Notes under the pieces: model-generated
Told to the model about the DNA's origin: nothing
The model's database searches: none
Seen by the model: only the letters and a program-made list of their open reading frames with translations
Translations under genes and position numbers: made by a program
Shown here: positions 10,201-18,215 of the stretch, one piece after another
How the letters are laid out: every line of letters starts with the position of its first letter
Numbering within the stretch: the stretch's first letter is position 1
Assembly (NCBI GenBank): GCA_031417835.1
Contig: JANOWJ010000032.1
Span: 13,263 to 77,262, forward strand
Length of the DNA: 64,000 nucleotides
Reading direction: 5' to 3'
From: JADJLQ01 sp031417835
GTDB taxonomy: Bacteria > Bacteroidota > Bacteroidia > Chitinophagales > Saprospiraceae

Positions 10201-12867
10201 CAGGGCTTTCAAAATGATATCCTGGCTCTGATCCCCGCCGAATTAAGAGATCGTCCCGGAGGCATTTTTGTGAGAGCTTCTGATCAAATATCAAATGAAG
10301 ATCGCATCTTGTTTCAAACCGTGGCCCGCATTAATATTTCAGATAATAAAACATTAGAAGATTTTGTCAAGACTAAAACGGTGGCTAAACCAATCATACC
10401 TTTGATCACAGCCACTAAAAAGTATATCCCAGCTTCCACCAATATCCCATTGCCGACGGATTTGATCTTTTATAATGGGTCCGGAGGTTATACTGCTGAT
10501 GGAAATGAGTATGTCATTGAAATAGAGCATAAAAACCGAACCCCAGCACCATGGGTTAACGTAATAGCAAATCCTAATTTTGGAACGATTATTTCTGAAA
10601 GTGGTTCATCCTATACTTGGACTGAGAACGCGCACGAATTAAGACTTACACCTTGGAATAATGATCCGGTGAGTGATCCAGGGGGAGAAGTGTTTTATCT
10701 TCGGGATGAAGAGAGTGGTCATTATTGGACTACTACCTTTTTGCCAACCGGAAGTCAAACAAATTACATCACCAGGCACGGATTTGGGTATAGTATGTTT
10801 GAACACATTGAAGCTGGAATACATTCAGAAATGGTGGTATATGTAGATCTTGAAGCTTCTATCAAGTTTACAGTATTAAAGATTCGAAATCAATCAGGCA
10901 GATCACGAAGGCTTTCGGCCACTGGGTATATAGAGTGGGTGCTTGGAGATAACAGAATGAAAACAGCGATGCATATTCACACCGAAATTGACCCAGATAG
11001 TGGTGTGTTTTTAGCAAAAAATCAATATAGTACAGAGTTTTCTCATAGAGTAGCGTTTTTTGATACCAATGAGTTAAAAAATTCATTTACCGCCGACCGA
11101 ACTGAATTTATTGGCCGTAACGGCACCTTGCAGTCGCCTATTGCTATGACTCGTACAAATCTCTCTGGAAAAATCGGCTTGGCCTTGGATCCTTGTGCAG
11201 CTATTCAAGTCCCATTTAATTTGTCTGATGGGGAGGAACGGGAAATTATTTTTAGACTTGGAGCAGGAAAAGATGTACAAGATGCAATTACTTTAGCCCG
11301 CAAATTTAGAGACAATGCATCAGCTCATGAATCTCTCAAACGAGTAAAAAATTATTGGAAAAAGACTCTTGGTACCCTTCAAGTTGCCACTCCTGATCCT
11401 GCCATTAATATGATCACAAATGGTTGGCTTATTTACCAGACTCTTTCATCTCGACTATGGGGTCGCAGTGGTTTTTACCAATCAGGTGGGGCTTTTGGGT
11501 TCAGAGATCAACTGCAGGATGTCATGTCACTGATACAATCATCGCCGCAGCTGGCAAAAGATCAGATTTTGTTATGTGCTTCGCGACAGTTTAGAGAAGG
11601 CGATGTACAACATTGGTGGCACCCACCGTCAGGTCGAGGAGTGCGGACTCGATGCTCTGATGATTTTCTTTGGTTGCCGCTAGTGACTTCAAGATATGTG
11701 CTTCGTACAGGTGATCAAGCTATATTGGATGAAAAAGTGAATTATTTGGAAGGCCGACCTTTGTCTTCGAATGAAGAATCTTACTTTGATTTACCCACGA
11801 TATCCATTTCATCGGCGTCCGTGTACGATCATTGCGTCGCGGCTATCAAACATGGCTTCAATTATGGTATACATGGGCTTCCATTAATTGGGAGTGGAGA
11901 TTGGAATGATGGCTATGATAAAGTGGGTATCGGGGGTCAGGGAGAAAGCGTATGGATGGCATTTTTTCTCTATGAAATATTACACAGATTTGAATCCATA
12001 GCTTTAGGACATCAAGATCCATCTTTTGCTGACGAGTGTTCAAAACAAGCTCGTCAATTAAAAGAAAATATTGATAAATATGCTTGGGATGGAGATTGGT
12101 ACAAGCGAGCTTGGTTTGATGATGGTACGGTACTGGGGACTGCCACCAATGAGGAATGTAAAATTGATTCCATTGCCCAAAGCTGGTCTGTATTATCTGG
12201 CGCTGGTGATGAAAAACGGGTCCGGATCGCTATGAATTCCGCTTATATAAATCTAGTGCGAAAAGATGTAAAGATTATCCAACTTTTGGAACCGCCTTTT
12301 GATCAATCTGATTTAAACCCGGGCTATATAAAAGGGTACGTACCTGGGGTCAGAGAAAATGGAGGGCAATATACTCATGCGGCAATATGGATGATCATGG
12401 CTTTTGCGAAGTTAGGCGACAACAAGCGGGTATGGGAATTATTGAATATGATTAATCCGATCAATCATGGTAAAACCTCCGAATCTAAGGCTATCTACAA
12501 AGTGGAACCTTACGTAGTGGCTGCAGATGTATATGCCGGTCGTCAACATGCCGGTCGAGGCGGTTGGACCTGGTACACCGGCTCGGCAGGATGGATGTAT
12601 CAACTTATTACAGAATCTTTTCTTGGCATTCATCAAGAAGGAGGTAAATTAAAAATAGAGCCTTGTATCCCGTTGGAATGGGACTCATTTAAAGTTAGAT
12701 ATCAGTATAAACATGCGATTTATCAGATAGAGGTTACGCAAAAAAATGGCCAGGAGGATATGACGGTGATCGAGGATGGAGTACTACAGCAAGATAAAAT
12801 GATCACCCTCGACAATGATGGCTTGGTACATAATGTCCATGTAATCATCTATAGGAAGTTGGGCTAG
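4204..12867 (+). CDS. ndvB: Cyclic beta-1,2-glucan synthase (NdvB/ChvB family)
   Basis: 2887 residues, the usual length of complete cyclic glucan synthases (about 2800-2900). Order: N-terminal region to ~420; membrane segments at ~425-480; GT84 glycosyltransferase with TLDADTQLP (Asp642, Asp644), GSFIGKGIYDVDVF and RRARWVRGDWQ, which polymerises glucose from UDP-glucose; further membrane segments; a glucoamylase-like (GH189-type) cyclising domain with GIPWGISESGYNRIN (Glu1447) and YMTHHQGMS; two carbohydrate-binding/GH94 N-domains; and a C-terminal GH94 phosphorylase-like domain with GSGDWNDG (Asp2566, Asp2569) that sets ring size. It is an inner-membrane enzyme. Its product in proteobacteria is a periplasmic osmolyte exported by NdvA/ChvA; no such ABC exporter is in view. 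It stands alone, with a gene on the opposite strand downstream. Confidence 0.95.
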   Translation: MKLTLIPTAHELISNMRAFFQTNNSKLNYLNEEPLRAELFSSDQMDRFGKKLAKNHTLSTRPSKEHLLKRLADNEIILNEVRKLLTDSIRRKHQIPPAGEWLIDNFYLIEEHIRNAKTNFPKGYSKDLPQLSEEGSAGLARIYDIVLQIIAHSDGRIDMESLSRFIQAYQTITNLQLGELWAIPIMLRLALIENLRRVSSRIAIDRVDANLADYWAQKMIETAEKAPKDQILVIADMARSDPPMVSAYVSELIRQLQGKGPDLALALNWIEQQLTDTGLTSLQLVNAENQKKAADQVSMSNSIGSLRLLGAMDWRDFVETHSVVEQTLREDHDKVYESMDFYTRDQYRHVVEKIAKNSPLTEYQVAKIVIQLMNEKAAVNNSENRTTHVGYYLIGPGLATTMEIAKMVVPFYKKIQFFLHRHRLKVYIASIVLITLATSVSILIGAHLETKIGWLLIPIAVLSLISTSQLGISIVNFFSTLLVKPKLLPRMDFSADIPPDYRTMVVIPAMLTSVEEIENLVEALEVRFLANRIDRLHFALLTDFTDADQPIKPGDQELIDLAQLRITDLNIKYQTDHYDLFFLFHRPRHWNLRENAWIGYERKRGKITEMNSLLRGGSKDRFSVIIGDQSIFPHIKYVITLDADTQLPMGSAWKLIGTMAHPLNQAWYDEQKKRVTDGYGILQPRVTNSLPEETASWYTRMHGNEPGIDPYTRASSDVYQDLFQEGSFIGKGIYDVDVFKKVLDGKFAENCILSHDLLEGCYIRSGLVSDVQLFEKYPTTYRIDTKRRARWVRGDWQIFSWFLPFIPNASKGWTKNPISGLSRWKIFDNIRRSLVPIALTSLLLVGWLVLASSLFWTIVVSLIIVGPIFITAVWDTFNKPKDVIISHHIKHSIRSIIDICIDTLFTLICLPYEAYINLKSIGLTLWRVLVTRKKMLEWNPYSSEHNVSKPGLWSSYSIMWIELVLPAVVLVCLLIFAPLKLIIAGPILIMWALAPFVTWWISNPQPKQVAILTQEQNIFLFKLARKTWSFFERFVGLEDNWLPPDNFQEQPIVLIAHRTSPTNIGLSLLASLSARDFGYITSGQLVERTEKTLNTMMSLERFRGHFYNWYDTQTLSPLLPKYISTVDSGNLAGHLIVLRQGLLAIPHQKIFDIKFFEGLQHTLFVLMETLQEKDTNVLLQWKLDLEAVINMGAIKLNKVQSVIKTLATSFDDTMASLTYGRQSETYWWKSTMQQQLEQAMDECNLFNPWAVSMNAPMAFVELEFLNTDSSLLDLTKRVHEFQMVSHDETGRHAPFQQALTETIRRTTDRISSIENLALLCNKLAEVEWEFLYNSSNHLFSIGYNVIDHRIDTSYYDLLASEARLAVFIGIAQGKLPEESWFALGRLLTNVEGNSILLSWSGSMFEYLMPLLIMPSFENTLLDHTCKAAVRWQIEYGKIRGIPWGISESGYNRINANSHYQYRAFGAPGMGLKRGLEEDSVIAPYATAMALMIAPEKACENLELLLEKGFGGRYGCYEAIDYTPSRLPRGQSHAIVYSYMTHHQGMSLLSLAYLLLDKPMQKLFESEPRFKATILLLQERIPKATTYFTHTTAIADIDYVSSGAETRILKSPYTAIPEIQLLSNGRYHVMLSNSGAGYSRWKDLAVTRWREDGTCDNWGTFCYIRDLETNTYWSNVLQPTLIRGEKYEAAFSQGRVDFHCLHHEIETHTEIVVSPEDDIEMRRILIKNYSDRRRTIEVTSYAEVVLAPLASDLMQPAFSNLFIQTKILPHQHAIMCTRRPRSDEEHPPWMFHLMTLHGKVPFQISYETDRSEFLGRGNTTVNPQVMVKPGPLGGHEGSVLNPIVAIRYKIDLEPEEKIAIDMIIGIADSSAGCESLIGKYQDKHHKDRVFELAWTHSQVVLRQINSSESDAQLYGRLASSILFTNATFRADPGILINNRRGQSGLWGYAISGDLPIVLLKIEDQSNMQLVKQMVQAHAYWRLKGLAVDLVIWNEEHNVYRQGFQNDILALIPAELRDRPGGIFVRASDQISNEDRILFQTVARINISDNKTLEDFVKTKTVAKPIIPLITATKKYIPASTNIPLPTDLIFYNGSGGYTADGNEYVIEIEHKNRTPAPWVNVIANPNFGTIISESGSSYTWTENAHELRLTPWNNDPVSDPGGEVFYLRDEESGHYWTTTFLPTGSQTNYITRHGFGYSMFEHIEAGIHSEMVVYVDLEASIKFTVLKIRNQSGRSRRLSATGYIEWVLGDNRMKTAMHIHTEIDPDSGVFLAKNQYSTEFSHRVAFFDTNELKNSFTADRTEFIGRNGTLQSPIAMTRTNLSGKIGLALDPCAAIQVPFNLSDGEEREIIFRLGAGKDVQDAITLARKFRDNASAHESLKRVKNYWKKTLGTLQVATPDPAINMITNGWLIYQTLSSRLWGRSGFYQSGGAFGFRDQLQDVMSLIQSSPQLAKDQILLCASRQFREGDVQHWWHPPSGRGVRTRCSDDFLWLPLVTSRYVLRTGDQAILDEKVNYLEGRPLSSNEESYFDLPTISISSASVYDHCVAAIKHGFNYGIHGLPLIGSGDWNDGYDKVGIGGQGESVWMAFFLYEILHRFESIALGHQDPSFADECSKQARQLKENIDKYAWDGDWYKRAWFDDGTVLGTATNEECKIDSIAQSWSVLSGAGDEKRVRIAMNSAYINLVRKDVKIIQLLEPPFDQSDLNPGYIKGYVPGVRENGGQYTHAAIWMIMAFAKLGDNKRVWELLNMINPINHGKTSESKAIYKVEPYVVAADVYAGRQHAGRGGWTWYTGSAGWMYQLITESFLGIHQEGGKLKIEPCIPLEWDSFKVRYQYKHAIYQIEVTQKNGQEDMTVIEDGVLQQDKMITLDNDGLVHNVHVIIYRKLG

Positions 12868-12963
12868 TAATAGCAATAGGAGTAACCAGTCCGTGGAATC
12901 AACTAACCATTTGTCTAAAAAATACAGGATGGATGAAAATAAAACATTTATATGAACCACCTC

Positions 12964-14052
12964 TCAAGCGAGTCGGGCATTTATCGCCACTACCAAACCA
13001 TTGATTATCCTGGGCGAAAATAAGGTACTCTTGGGAGGCAACAATTTTTTATTGATCAAAATCTGATCGGTCGAAAGGGTAGGCGGGATGAATACAAAAT
13101 CGTCAGTATAAGTTTGTTGCATGGCCATTATTTCTTCACGCTCACCGAGGTATTCCGCATACTTTATCCGCTTGCTTTTGGTTTCATCCGTAATGTCAAA
13201 GATGTCTTGAGTCACCAGCTTTGAAAACCGGAGCGGCATCAGAGTCCTGGATCCACCCTTGAGATGAAATCGATAGATTTTGTTTCGGTGAATAAGGTGA
13301 TAGGCTTCCGGAAGGTTTGGATCATGTACTATCGGATGACTACTACCTGTAATCTCTTGCCAATCTTGAGCTAGATTCTTAAGCTTAGTCAAAATAGAGG
13401 GAACTGTCATGGATCGAAGCGGGGTCATGATGCGAAAAAAAGTAGCGACCCTCATCTCGCTAGGCGCAAAATAGACGGTGAGTATTTTTTGAGGAGTCTT
13501 GATAGAATGCAAATAAGACAAAGAGGCAAATCGATGATGGCCATCTGCAATCAAGGCATGGCTTACGTGGATTAAAAAATGTCGCGTGATCGCTTGTATT
13601 CTTTTTTTATCATCAATGATCCATACGGAATGCAATGTTTGCTCATCAGGATATTTAAGTTGAACCAATGGTTTGGCAGATTTAGCTTGATTCAATAGTT
13701 GATATAACGATGGGAGTCTGGGCATCAATAATGCTACTGGCTTGATCATTGCCTTTCTCGATTGTAACAGCGCTTGATGGATTCTTTCCTTTTTGGCTAT
13801 GGTCTGTTCATGTGGCCGAATATGCTTTTTTTTATACTCTTCGATAGCGGTGAGGCTGATGAGGCCAGTGGATTGGAGTCCTTGATGTCGTACTTCTAAT
13901 ACAAAATATGCGTTTTTGCCCTGGCTGGCAGTTTTGAAGTGACCTTGATCAAAGGTTTTATTGAAGTCATCCCTCATATTCTCGTAAAATGATTCATCAA
14001 ATCGAATCCGATTCAAGTCAGGAATAAATCCTTCAAAAGGGTAAATATGCAT
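12964..14052 (-). CDS. DUF1015 family protein
   Basis: 362 residues. The conserved motif ADGHHRF lies at about 169-175, and the N-terminus (YPFEGFIPD...) and EEYKKKHIRPHE fit DUF1015. The DGHHR motif resembles that of ParB-fold free serine kinases, and a kinase-like role has been suggested for related folds, but the function of this family is not established. In many Bacteroidota the gene sits near serA/serC; here it does not. It is convergent with the glucan synthase gene (96-bp gap) and no terminator is obvious between them. Confidence 0.85.
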   Translation of the reverse strand: MHIYPFEGFIPDLNRIRFDESFYENMRDDFNKTFDQGHFKTASQGKNAYFVLEVRHQGLQSTGLISLTAIEEYKKKHIRPHEQTIAKKERIHQALLQSRKAMIKPVALLMPRLPSLYQLLNQAKSAKPLVQLKYPDEQTLHSVWIIDDKKRIQAITRHFLIHVSHALIADGHHRFASLSYLHSIKTPQKILTVYFAPSEMRVATFFRIMTPLRSMTVPSILTKLKNLAQDWQEITGSSHPIVHDPNLPEAYHLIHRNKIYRFHLKGGSRTLMPLRFSKLVTQDIFDITDETKSKRIKYAEYLGEREEIMAMQQTYTDDFVFIPPTLSTDQILINKKLLPPKSTLFSPRIINGLVVAINARLA

Positions 14053-14281
14053 AGTCGGGTTACTCTGTTGCTTAAAAATAACTCATCCTACTGTAATGCT
14101 TTTGAATATTTTTGATCAGAATCCAAAGCTACTAAACCGCAACTATTCCTACCTTGCAAGCTTCACCATAAAAACTTCCATTTTTTCAAAGAATACCTAG
14201 TGCCTGAACCGCTTGCCCACACGGTTCCTGATTAAAAACCATTCTCGTTCATTCCTTAATTATCACACAAGGCCCTTGTTT

Positions 14282-15217
14282 ATGACCATAAAAAATAAAA
14301 TTATTAACCTAATTGGAAAATTGCCATATATCAGTAGGCTTCGGCGTGAAAACATCCTTCTTCGGAATGAAAAATGGATGCAACGTAAAAATTCTATGTT
14401 CCCTGATGGGCATTACCATTCAACTATTAATTAAATAGATCATCTCAAGACTAGGGAAGCTTTGGTATGGGGTCGAGAAAAAGAATCGCGCATCGCCGGG
14501 ATAAATTTGAATACATCCATGCAGCTTCATCTTATAGATCAATTTATACCCTATTATCATGATATTCCTTTTCCAAGTTTCAAAAACAACTTGACCCGAT
14601 ATTATTTTGAAAACGAATTTCACTCCTATACTGATGCCATTTTTTTGTATTCCATGATGCGGCATTTTAACCCCAAACAAATTATAGAAGTGGGATCGGG
14701 TTATTCCTCTGCGGTCATTTTGGACACCAATGAGCGATTTTTTGATAATCGTATCAGGTTGACATTCATCGAGCCACATCCAGACCGACTCTATTCATTG
14801 ATCGCGGTTAAGGATCGAAACTCTTCGAAAGTCATCGAACAAGAAGTGCAGCAGATCCCATTGGAAATTTTTGAACTCCTTGAAGCGGGTGATATTTTAT
14901 TTATTGACAGTTCTCATGTCGTGAAGACAGGGAGTGATGTCAACTACATTTTATTTGAGATCTTACCCAGATTAAAAAGCGGGGTTTTGATCCATTTTCA
15001 TGATATCTTTTATCCATTTGATTATCCAAAAGAAGTGGTTTATACTGGAATCCAATGGAATGAAGGCTTTTTTTTAAGAGCTTTTTTGATGTACAACAAT
15101 GAATTTGAAATTAAATTATTTTCAAATTATTTATATCATCACCATATTGAAGTGTATGATAAAATGCCCTTATGCCATAAAAACACAGGTGGTAATTTAT
15201 GGTTAACAAAAAAATGA
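14282..15217 (+). pseudogene. Class I SAM-dependent methyltransferase interrupted by one in-frame stop
   Basis: One reading frame runs from an ATG at 14282 (MTIKNKIINLIGKL) to 15217, broken only by TAA at 14432-14434. The part before the stop ends MFPDGHYHSTIN; the part after begins IDHLKTREALVWGREKES and then GINLN. Relatives carry these two parts as one N-terminus (GHYYSPI... followed by ...GIDLN), so this is one gene split by a nonsense codon. The methyltransferase core is intact: IIEVGSGYSSAVILDTN (motif I), FIEPHPDRL, ILFIDSSHVVKTGSDVNY, IHFHDIF. A shorter protein could start at TTG 14462 and keep the SAM fold. Either a recent pseudogene, a sequencing error or a truncated but active enzyme. 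Confidence 0.8.
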
Positions 15218-15365
15218 TAGCGAATCCATAAGCTTACAAACCAGTATACTACAAACTATCGCATTGAGCTTCAATTCCTTTGGATAAATGGGTCACCGTT
15301 GGCTTTGTATGTAGCATGCCTTGGAGTGCCATTCTTAATTCATGTCCTAGCGTTTATTTATTAGG

Positions 15366-15373
15366 TACATTTG
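15366..15373 (+). promoter_or_regulatory. Possible Bacteroidota -7 box (TACATTTG)
   Basis: Matches TAnnTTTG, 23 bases upstream of the flippase TTG start. No clear -33 TTTG is seen. Confidence 0.35.
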
Positions 15374-15396
15374 CAGCATAAAATTCTATTTCAGAT

Positions 15397-16866
15397 TTGT
15401 CTGTATTCAAAAAACTCGCCGGAGAAACTGCTTTATATGGGCTGAGCAGTATATTAGCCCGCTTTGTCAACTTCCTGTTAGTCCCCTTACATACTACAGT
15501 TTTGGATCGAGGCGATTATGGGGTCATCGGTCAAATGTACGGTTGGATCGCGCTGGTTATTGTCATCTATTCCTTTCGATTAGAGTCGGCTTATTTTAGA
15601 TTTGCAAGTAACGACCTCGCGAGTAAATCCTATCCTAATGCAAAAATATTTACATTAAGTATAGCTCTCCTGTTTTCTGGCTTACTTATCCTTTTCAGTA
15701 CACCGATCGCTGCCATGCTCCAGGTATCAGAGTATACCTACCTGATCAAATATGTAGCGGGCATCATCGCACTGGATGCGTTATGCGAGTTACCTTTTGC
15801 CCGGCTGCGATTACAAAAAAGGCCAGTTAAATTTGTAGTTATCAAAAGTATCAACATCAGTGTCAATGTATTGCTTAATGTTTATTTTTTACTTTGGCAT
15901 CCGGGCTATCATACATTGAGCTCCAGCGAGCTTGTGGCTTATGTATTTATAGCCAATTTGATGGCCAGTGCCCTGACTTTGCTTTTATTGTTTAAAGAAT
16001 ATCTCGCCGAAGGATTTCAATTGAACATTCAGGTCATGAAACAGATTTTTTTATATTCGTGGCCATTACTGATCGTGGGTATAGCTAATATCATCGACGA
16101 TGCCATGAGCAGACAATTTATGAGTTGGTTATTGCCGGGTAGCATGATTGAAAAAAAGACTTTAATGGGTGAATACAATGCTTGTATAAAATTTGCAGTA
16201 CTGATCTCCTTATTTGTGCAAGCGTTTCGATATGCCGCCGAACCGTTTTTTTTCAAACACATGAATTCGTCCAATGCTAAATCGGACTATAGTAAGATCA
16301 CCACTTATTTTACCCAATTTTTAATGATTGGTTTTGTGGCCATTCTGTTATACCTTGATTTTTTTAAACATTATATTGTAAAACGACCTGAGTATCTGAA
16401 TGCCATCGGTATCGTCCCGATAGTCCTCATGGCCAATGTCTTTCTGGGTATCTACTATAATGTATCCAATTGGTATCGACTCACCGACCGCACCCGATAT
16501 GGTATGTATTCTGCGTTGATCGGGGTAGGTCTTACCATATTCTTTAATATCCTACTGGTGCCTAGATACAGCTACTATGGTACCGCATGGTCTATGCTGA
16601 TCTGTTATTTTGGCATGACTGTAGTCACCTACATATGGGGGCAAAAGTATTATCCTATAGCCTATGAACTTAATAAAATAGCCCGGGTGGTAGTTGGTGG
16701 ACTATTTATTTACATTTTAAGTGTATACATAACGCAATATATTCCTGATGTACCGGTGATTCGTTTTATCGCACGTAGTCTTTTGCTTGTAGTCTACCTT
16801 TGGCTATTTAATCTGAATATGATTAAGGCTATCTTTTTGTCTTTAAAAAAGGGCGGAGCATCGTAG
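15397..16866 (+). CDS. Polysaccharide biosynthesis protein, oligosaccharide flippase (MATE/MOP superfamily)
   Basis: 489 residues with about 12-14 hydrophobic segments along the whole length and the N-terminal signature KKLAGETALYGLSSILARFVNFLLVPLHT of Wzx-like lipid-linked oligosaccharide flippases of Bacteroidota. It should turn undecaprenyl-linked glycans across the inner membrane. The start is a TTG at 15397; this gives the usual family N-terminus and no ATG lies nearby. It follows the broken methyltransferase by 179 bp but no other glycan-assembly genes adjoin, so which polymer it serves is unknown. Confidence 0.92.
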   Translation: MSVFKKLAGETALYGLSSILARFVNFLLVPLHTTVLDRGDYGVIGQMYGWIALVIVIYSFRLESAYFRFASNDLASKSYPNAKIFTLSIALLFSGLLILFSTPIAAMLQVSEYTYLIKYVAGIIALDALCELPFARLRLQKRPVKFVVIKSINISVNVLLNVYFLLWHPGYHTLSSSELVAYVFIANLMASALTLLLLFKEYLAEGFQLNIQVMKQIFLYSWPLLIVGIANIIDDAMSRQFMSWLLPGSMIEKKTLMGEYNACIKFAVLISLFVQAFRYAAEPFFFKHMNSSNAKSDYSKITTYFTQFLMIGFVAILLYLDFFKHYIVKRPEYLNAIGIVPIVLMANVFLGIYYNVSNWYRLTDRTRYGMYSALIGVGLTIFFNILLVPRYSYYGTAWSMLICYFGMTVVTYIWGQKYYPIAYELNKIARVVVGGLFIYILSVYITQYIPDVPVIRFIARSLLLVVYLWLFNLNMIKAIFLSLKKGGAS

Positions 16867-17002
16867 CGTGCGCCATGGTTCTCCCCCCAAAGGGGTGAAT
16901 TTATTCCACTAACAAAGTTTATTCAAAAATAGCTGTAAATTTCACGATAGCTCCGTATGGTCTTATGTCTAATTTAAAATTAAATACAATAAAAATCATA
17001 CT

Positions 17003-17452
17003 ATGAAAAACCTTTTCTTTCTGATTTTATTGTTGTACACATGCGGTCGGACATCAATTGATCGCAATGCACAAGCCGCACAAGAAATCAAATCGGCAGA
17101 CATCGCGATGAGTCAACTGGCCACAGAAATAGGATTTTATAAAGCTTTACTGACTTATGCAGAAGACAGTGTCATCCTTCCGATAAAAGGCGAGCTTCCA
17201 CTCATAGGCAAATCTGCTGCAGCCTTACAATGGGCAGTAAAACCTATTATCACCGGCTTGACTTGGGAGCCCGTAAAAGTGGAGGCGTCGGCTAGTGGTG
17301 ATATGGGTTATAGTTTTGGATTTGCAACAAATAAACAACAAGACACCATCATATATACAAACTATTGTACGATATGGCGCAAACAAAAAAATGGGGCCTG
17401 GAAATTCGTTTATGACGCCGGCAATACGGTTCCTTCACTACCTATACGTTAG
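17003..17452 (+). CDS. Small lipoprotein, DUF4440/NTF2-like
   Basis: 149 residues. A short signal ends in a lipobox-like LLYTCG, so it is probably a lipoprotein. The remainder fits the SnoaL/DUF4440 fold: a helical start (EIKSADIAMSQLATEIGFYKA), AEDSVILP, KSAAALQW and a final strand pair ending in YTNYCTIWRKQKNGAWKFVYDAG. Such proteins are often ligand-binding or ketosteroid-isomerase-like; the role here is unknown. It lies 51 bp before the SGNH hydrolase on the same strand and may be cotranscribed. Confidence 0.82.
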   Translation: MKNLFFLILLLYTCGRTSIDRNAQAAQEIKSADIAMSQLATEIGFYKALLTYAEDSVILPIKGELPLIGKSAAALQWAVKPIITGLTWEPVKVEASASGDMGYSFGFATNKQQDTIIYTNYCTIWRKQKNGAWKFVYDAGNTVPSLPIR

Positions 17453-17503
17453 TAGCAGAGAACCCTTCTATATTAACTCTTTATTCGGATTTATTTATCT
17501 TAT

Positions 17504-18157
17504 ATGAAAAAAGCGAATGTTGTGTGCCCAAGTGGAATCTTCTTGATTCCAACCTTTATTATATTCTTATCGTTTTTTAGCTTTGCTTGCAATAAACAGA
17601 CAGCCCCGGGATTTACGAATATAGACACTACTTTATTATTTGTAGGCAACAGCCTCACTTATACCAATGACCTACCACTTTTAGTGTCAGCTATAGGCAA
17701 GTCAAAAGGAGCTAACATAAAAGTAGAAATGCTGGCTTTGCCCAATTATGCATTGATGGATCACCTGACGGATGGCAACCTTCAAAAAATGCTAGCCACT
17801 AAAAAATACAACATTGTCATAGTGCAGCAAGGTCCATCTTCTCAGTCAGAAGGCCGGACAATGTTATTGGATGCTGCGACCTTAATTAAACAATTTTGTG
17901 ATGACCACGAAGCTAAACTTGCGTTCTATATGGTATGGCCTGCATATGCCAATTATAGCAACTTTGATGGAGTCATTCGTAATTATTCTGAAGCAGCCAC
18001 GATTACGAATTCAATTTTGTGTCCTGTAGGCAAAGTATGGAAGGAGTATATTGATCGCAGTAACGATCTTTCGTATTACGGACCCGATTTGTTCCACCCT
18101 TCGTCGAAGGGGAGTCAGGTGGCAGCAGAAGTGATTTATACTACTTTATTTAAATGA
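17504..18157 (+). CDS. SGNH/GDSL hydrolase family lipoprotein
   Basis: 217 residues. A signal with lipobox FSFAC (Cys29) is followed by block I FVGNSLTY (nucleophile Ser50), IVIVQQGPSSQSE (block III region) and the C-terminal DLFHPSSKGSQ with the catalytic Asp and His. This is the standard esterase/lipase or carbohydrate-deacetylase fold. The substrate is not evident. Probably anchored in the outer or inner membrane facing the periplasm or surface. Confidence 0.88.
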   Translation: MKKANVVCPSGIFLIPTFIIFLSFFSFACNKQTAPGFTNIDTTLLFVGNSLTYTNDLPLLVSAIGKSKGANIKVEMLALPNYALMDHLTDGNLQKMLATKKYNIVIVQQGPSSQSEGRTMLLDAATLIKQFCDDHEAKLAFYMVWPAYANYSNFDGVIRNYSEAATITNSILCPVGKVWKEYIDRSNDLSYYGPDLFHPSSKGSQVAAEVIYTTLFK

Positions 18158-18215
18158 CCAAGCTGCGATGTAAAAGTCATGCGAATCTACTTACGTTGAA
18201 ACGCAATAAATCTCA

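Noticed and set aside
14213..14281. Upstream extension of the broken methyltransferase (MPTRFLIKNHSRSF)
   Set aside because: The ATG at 14282 gives the more family-like N-terminus; the extra 23 residues look like read-through of the leader.
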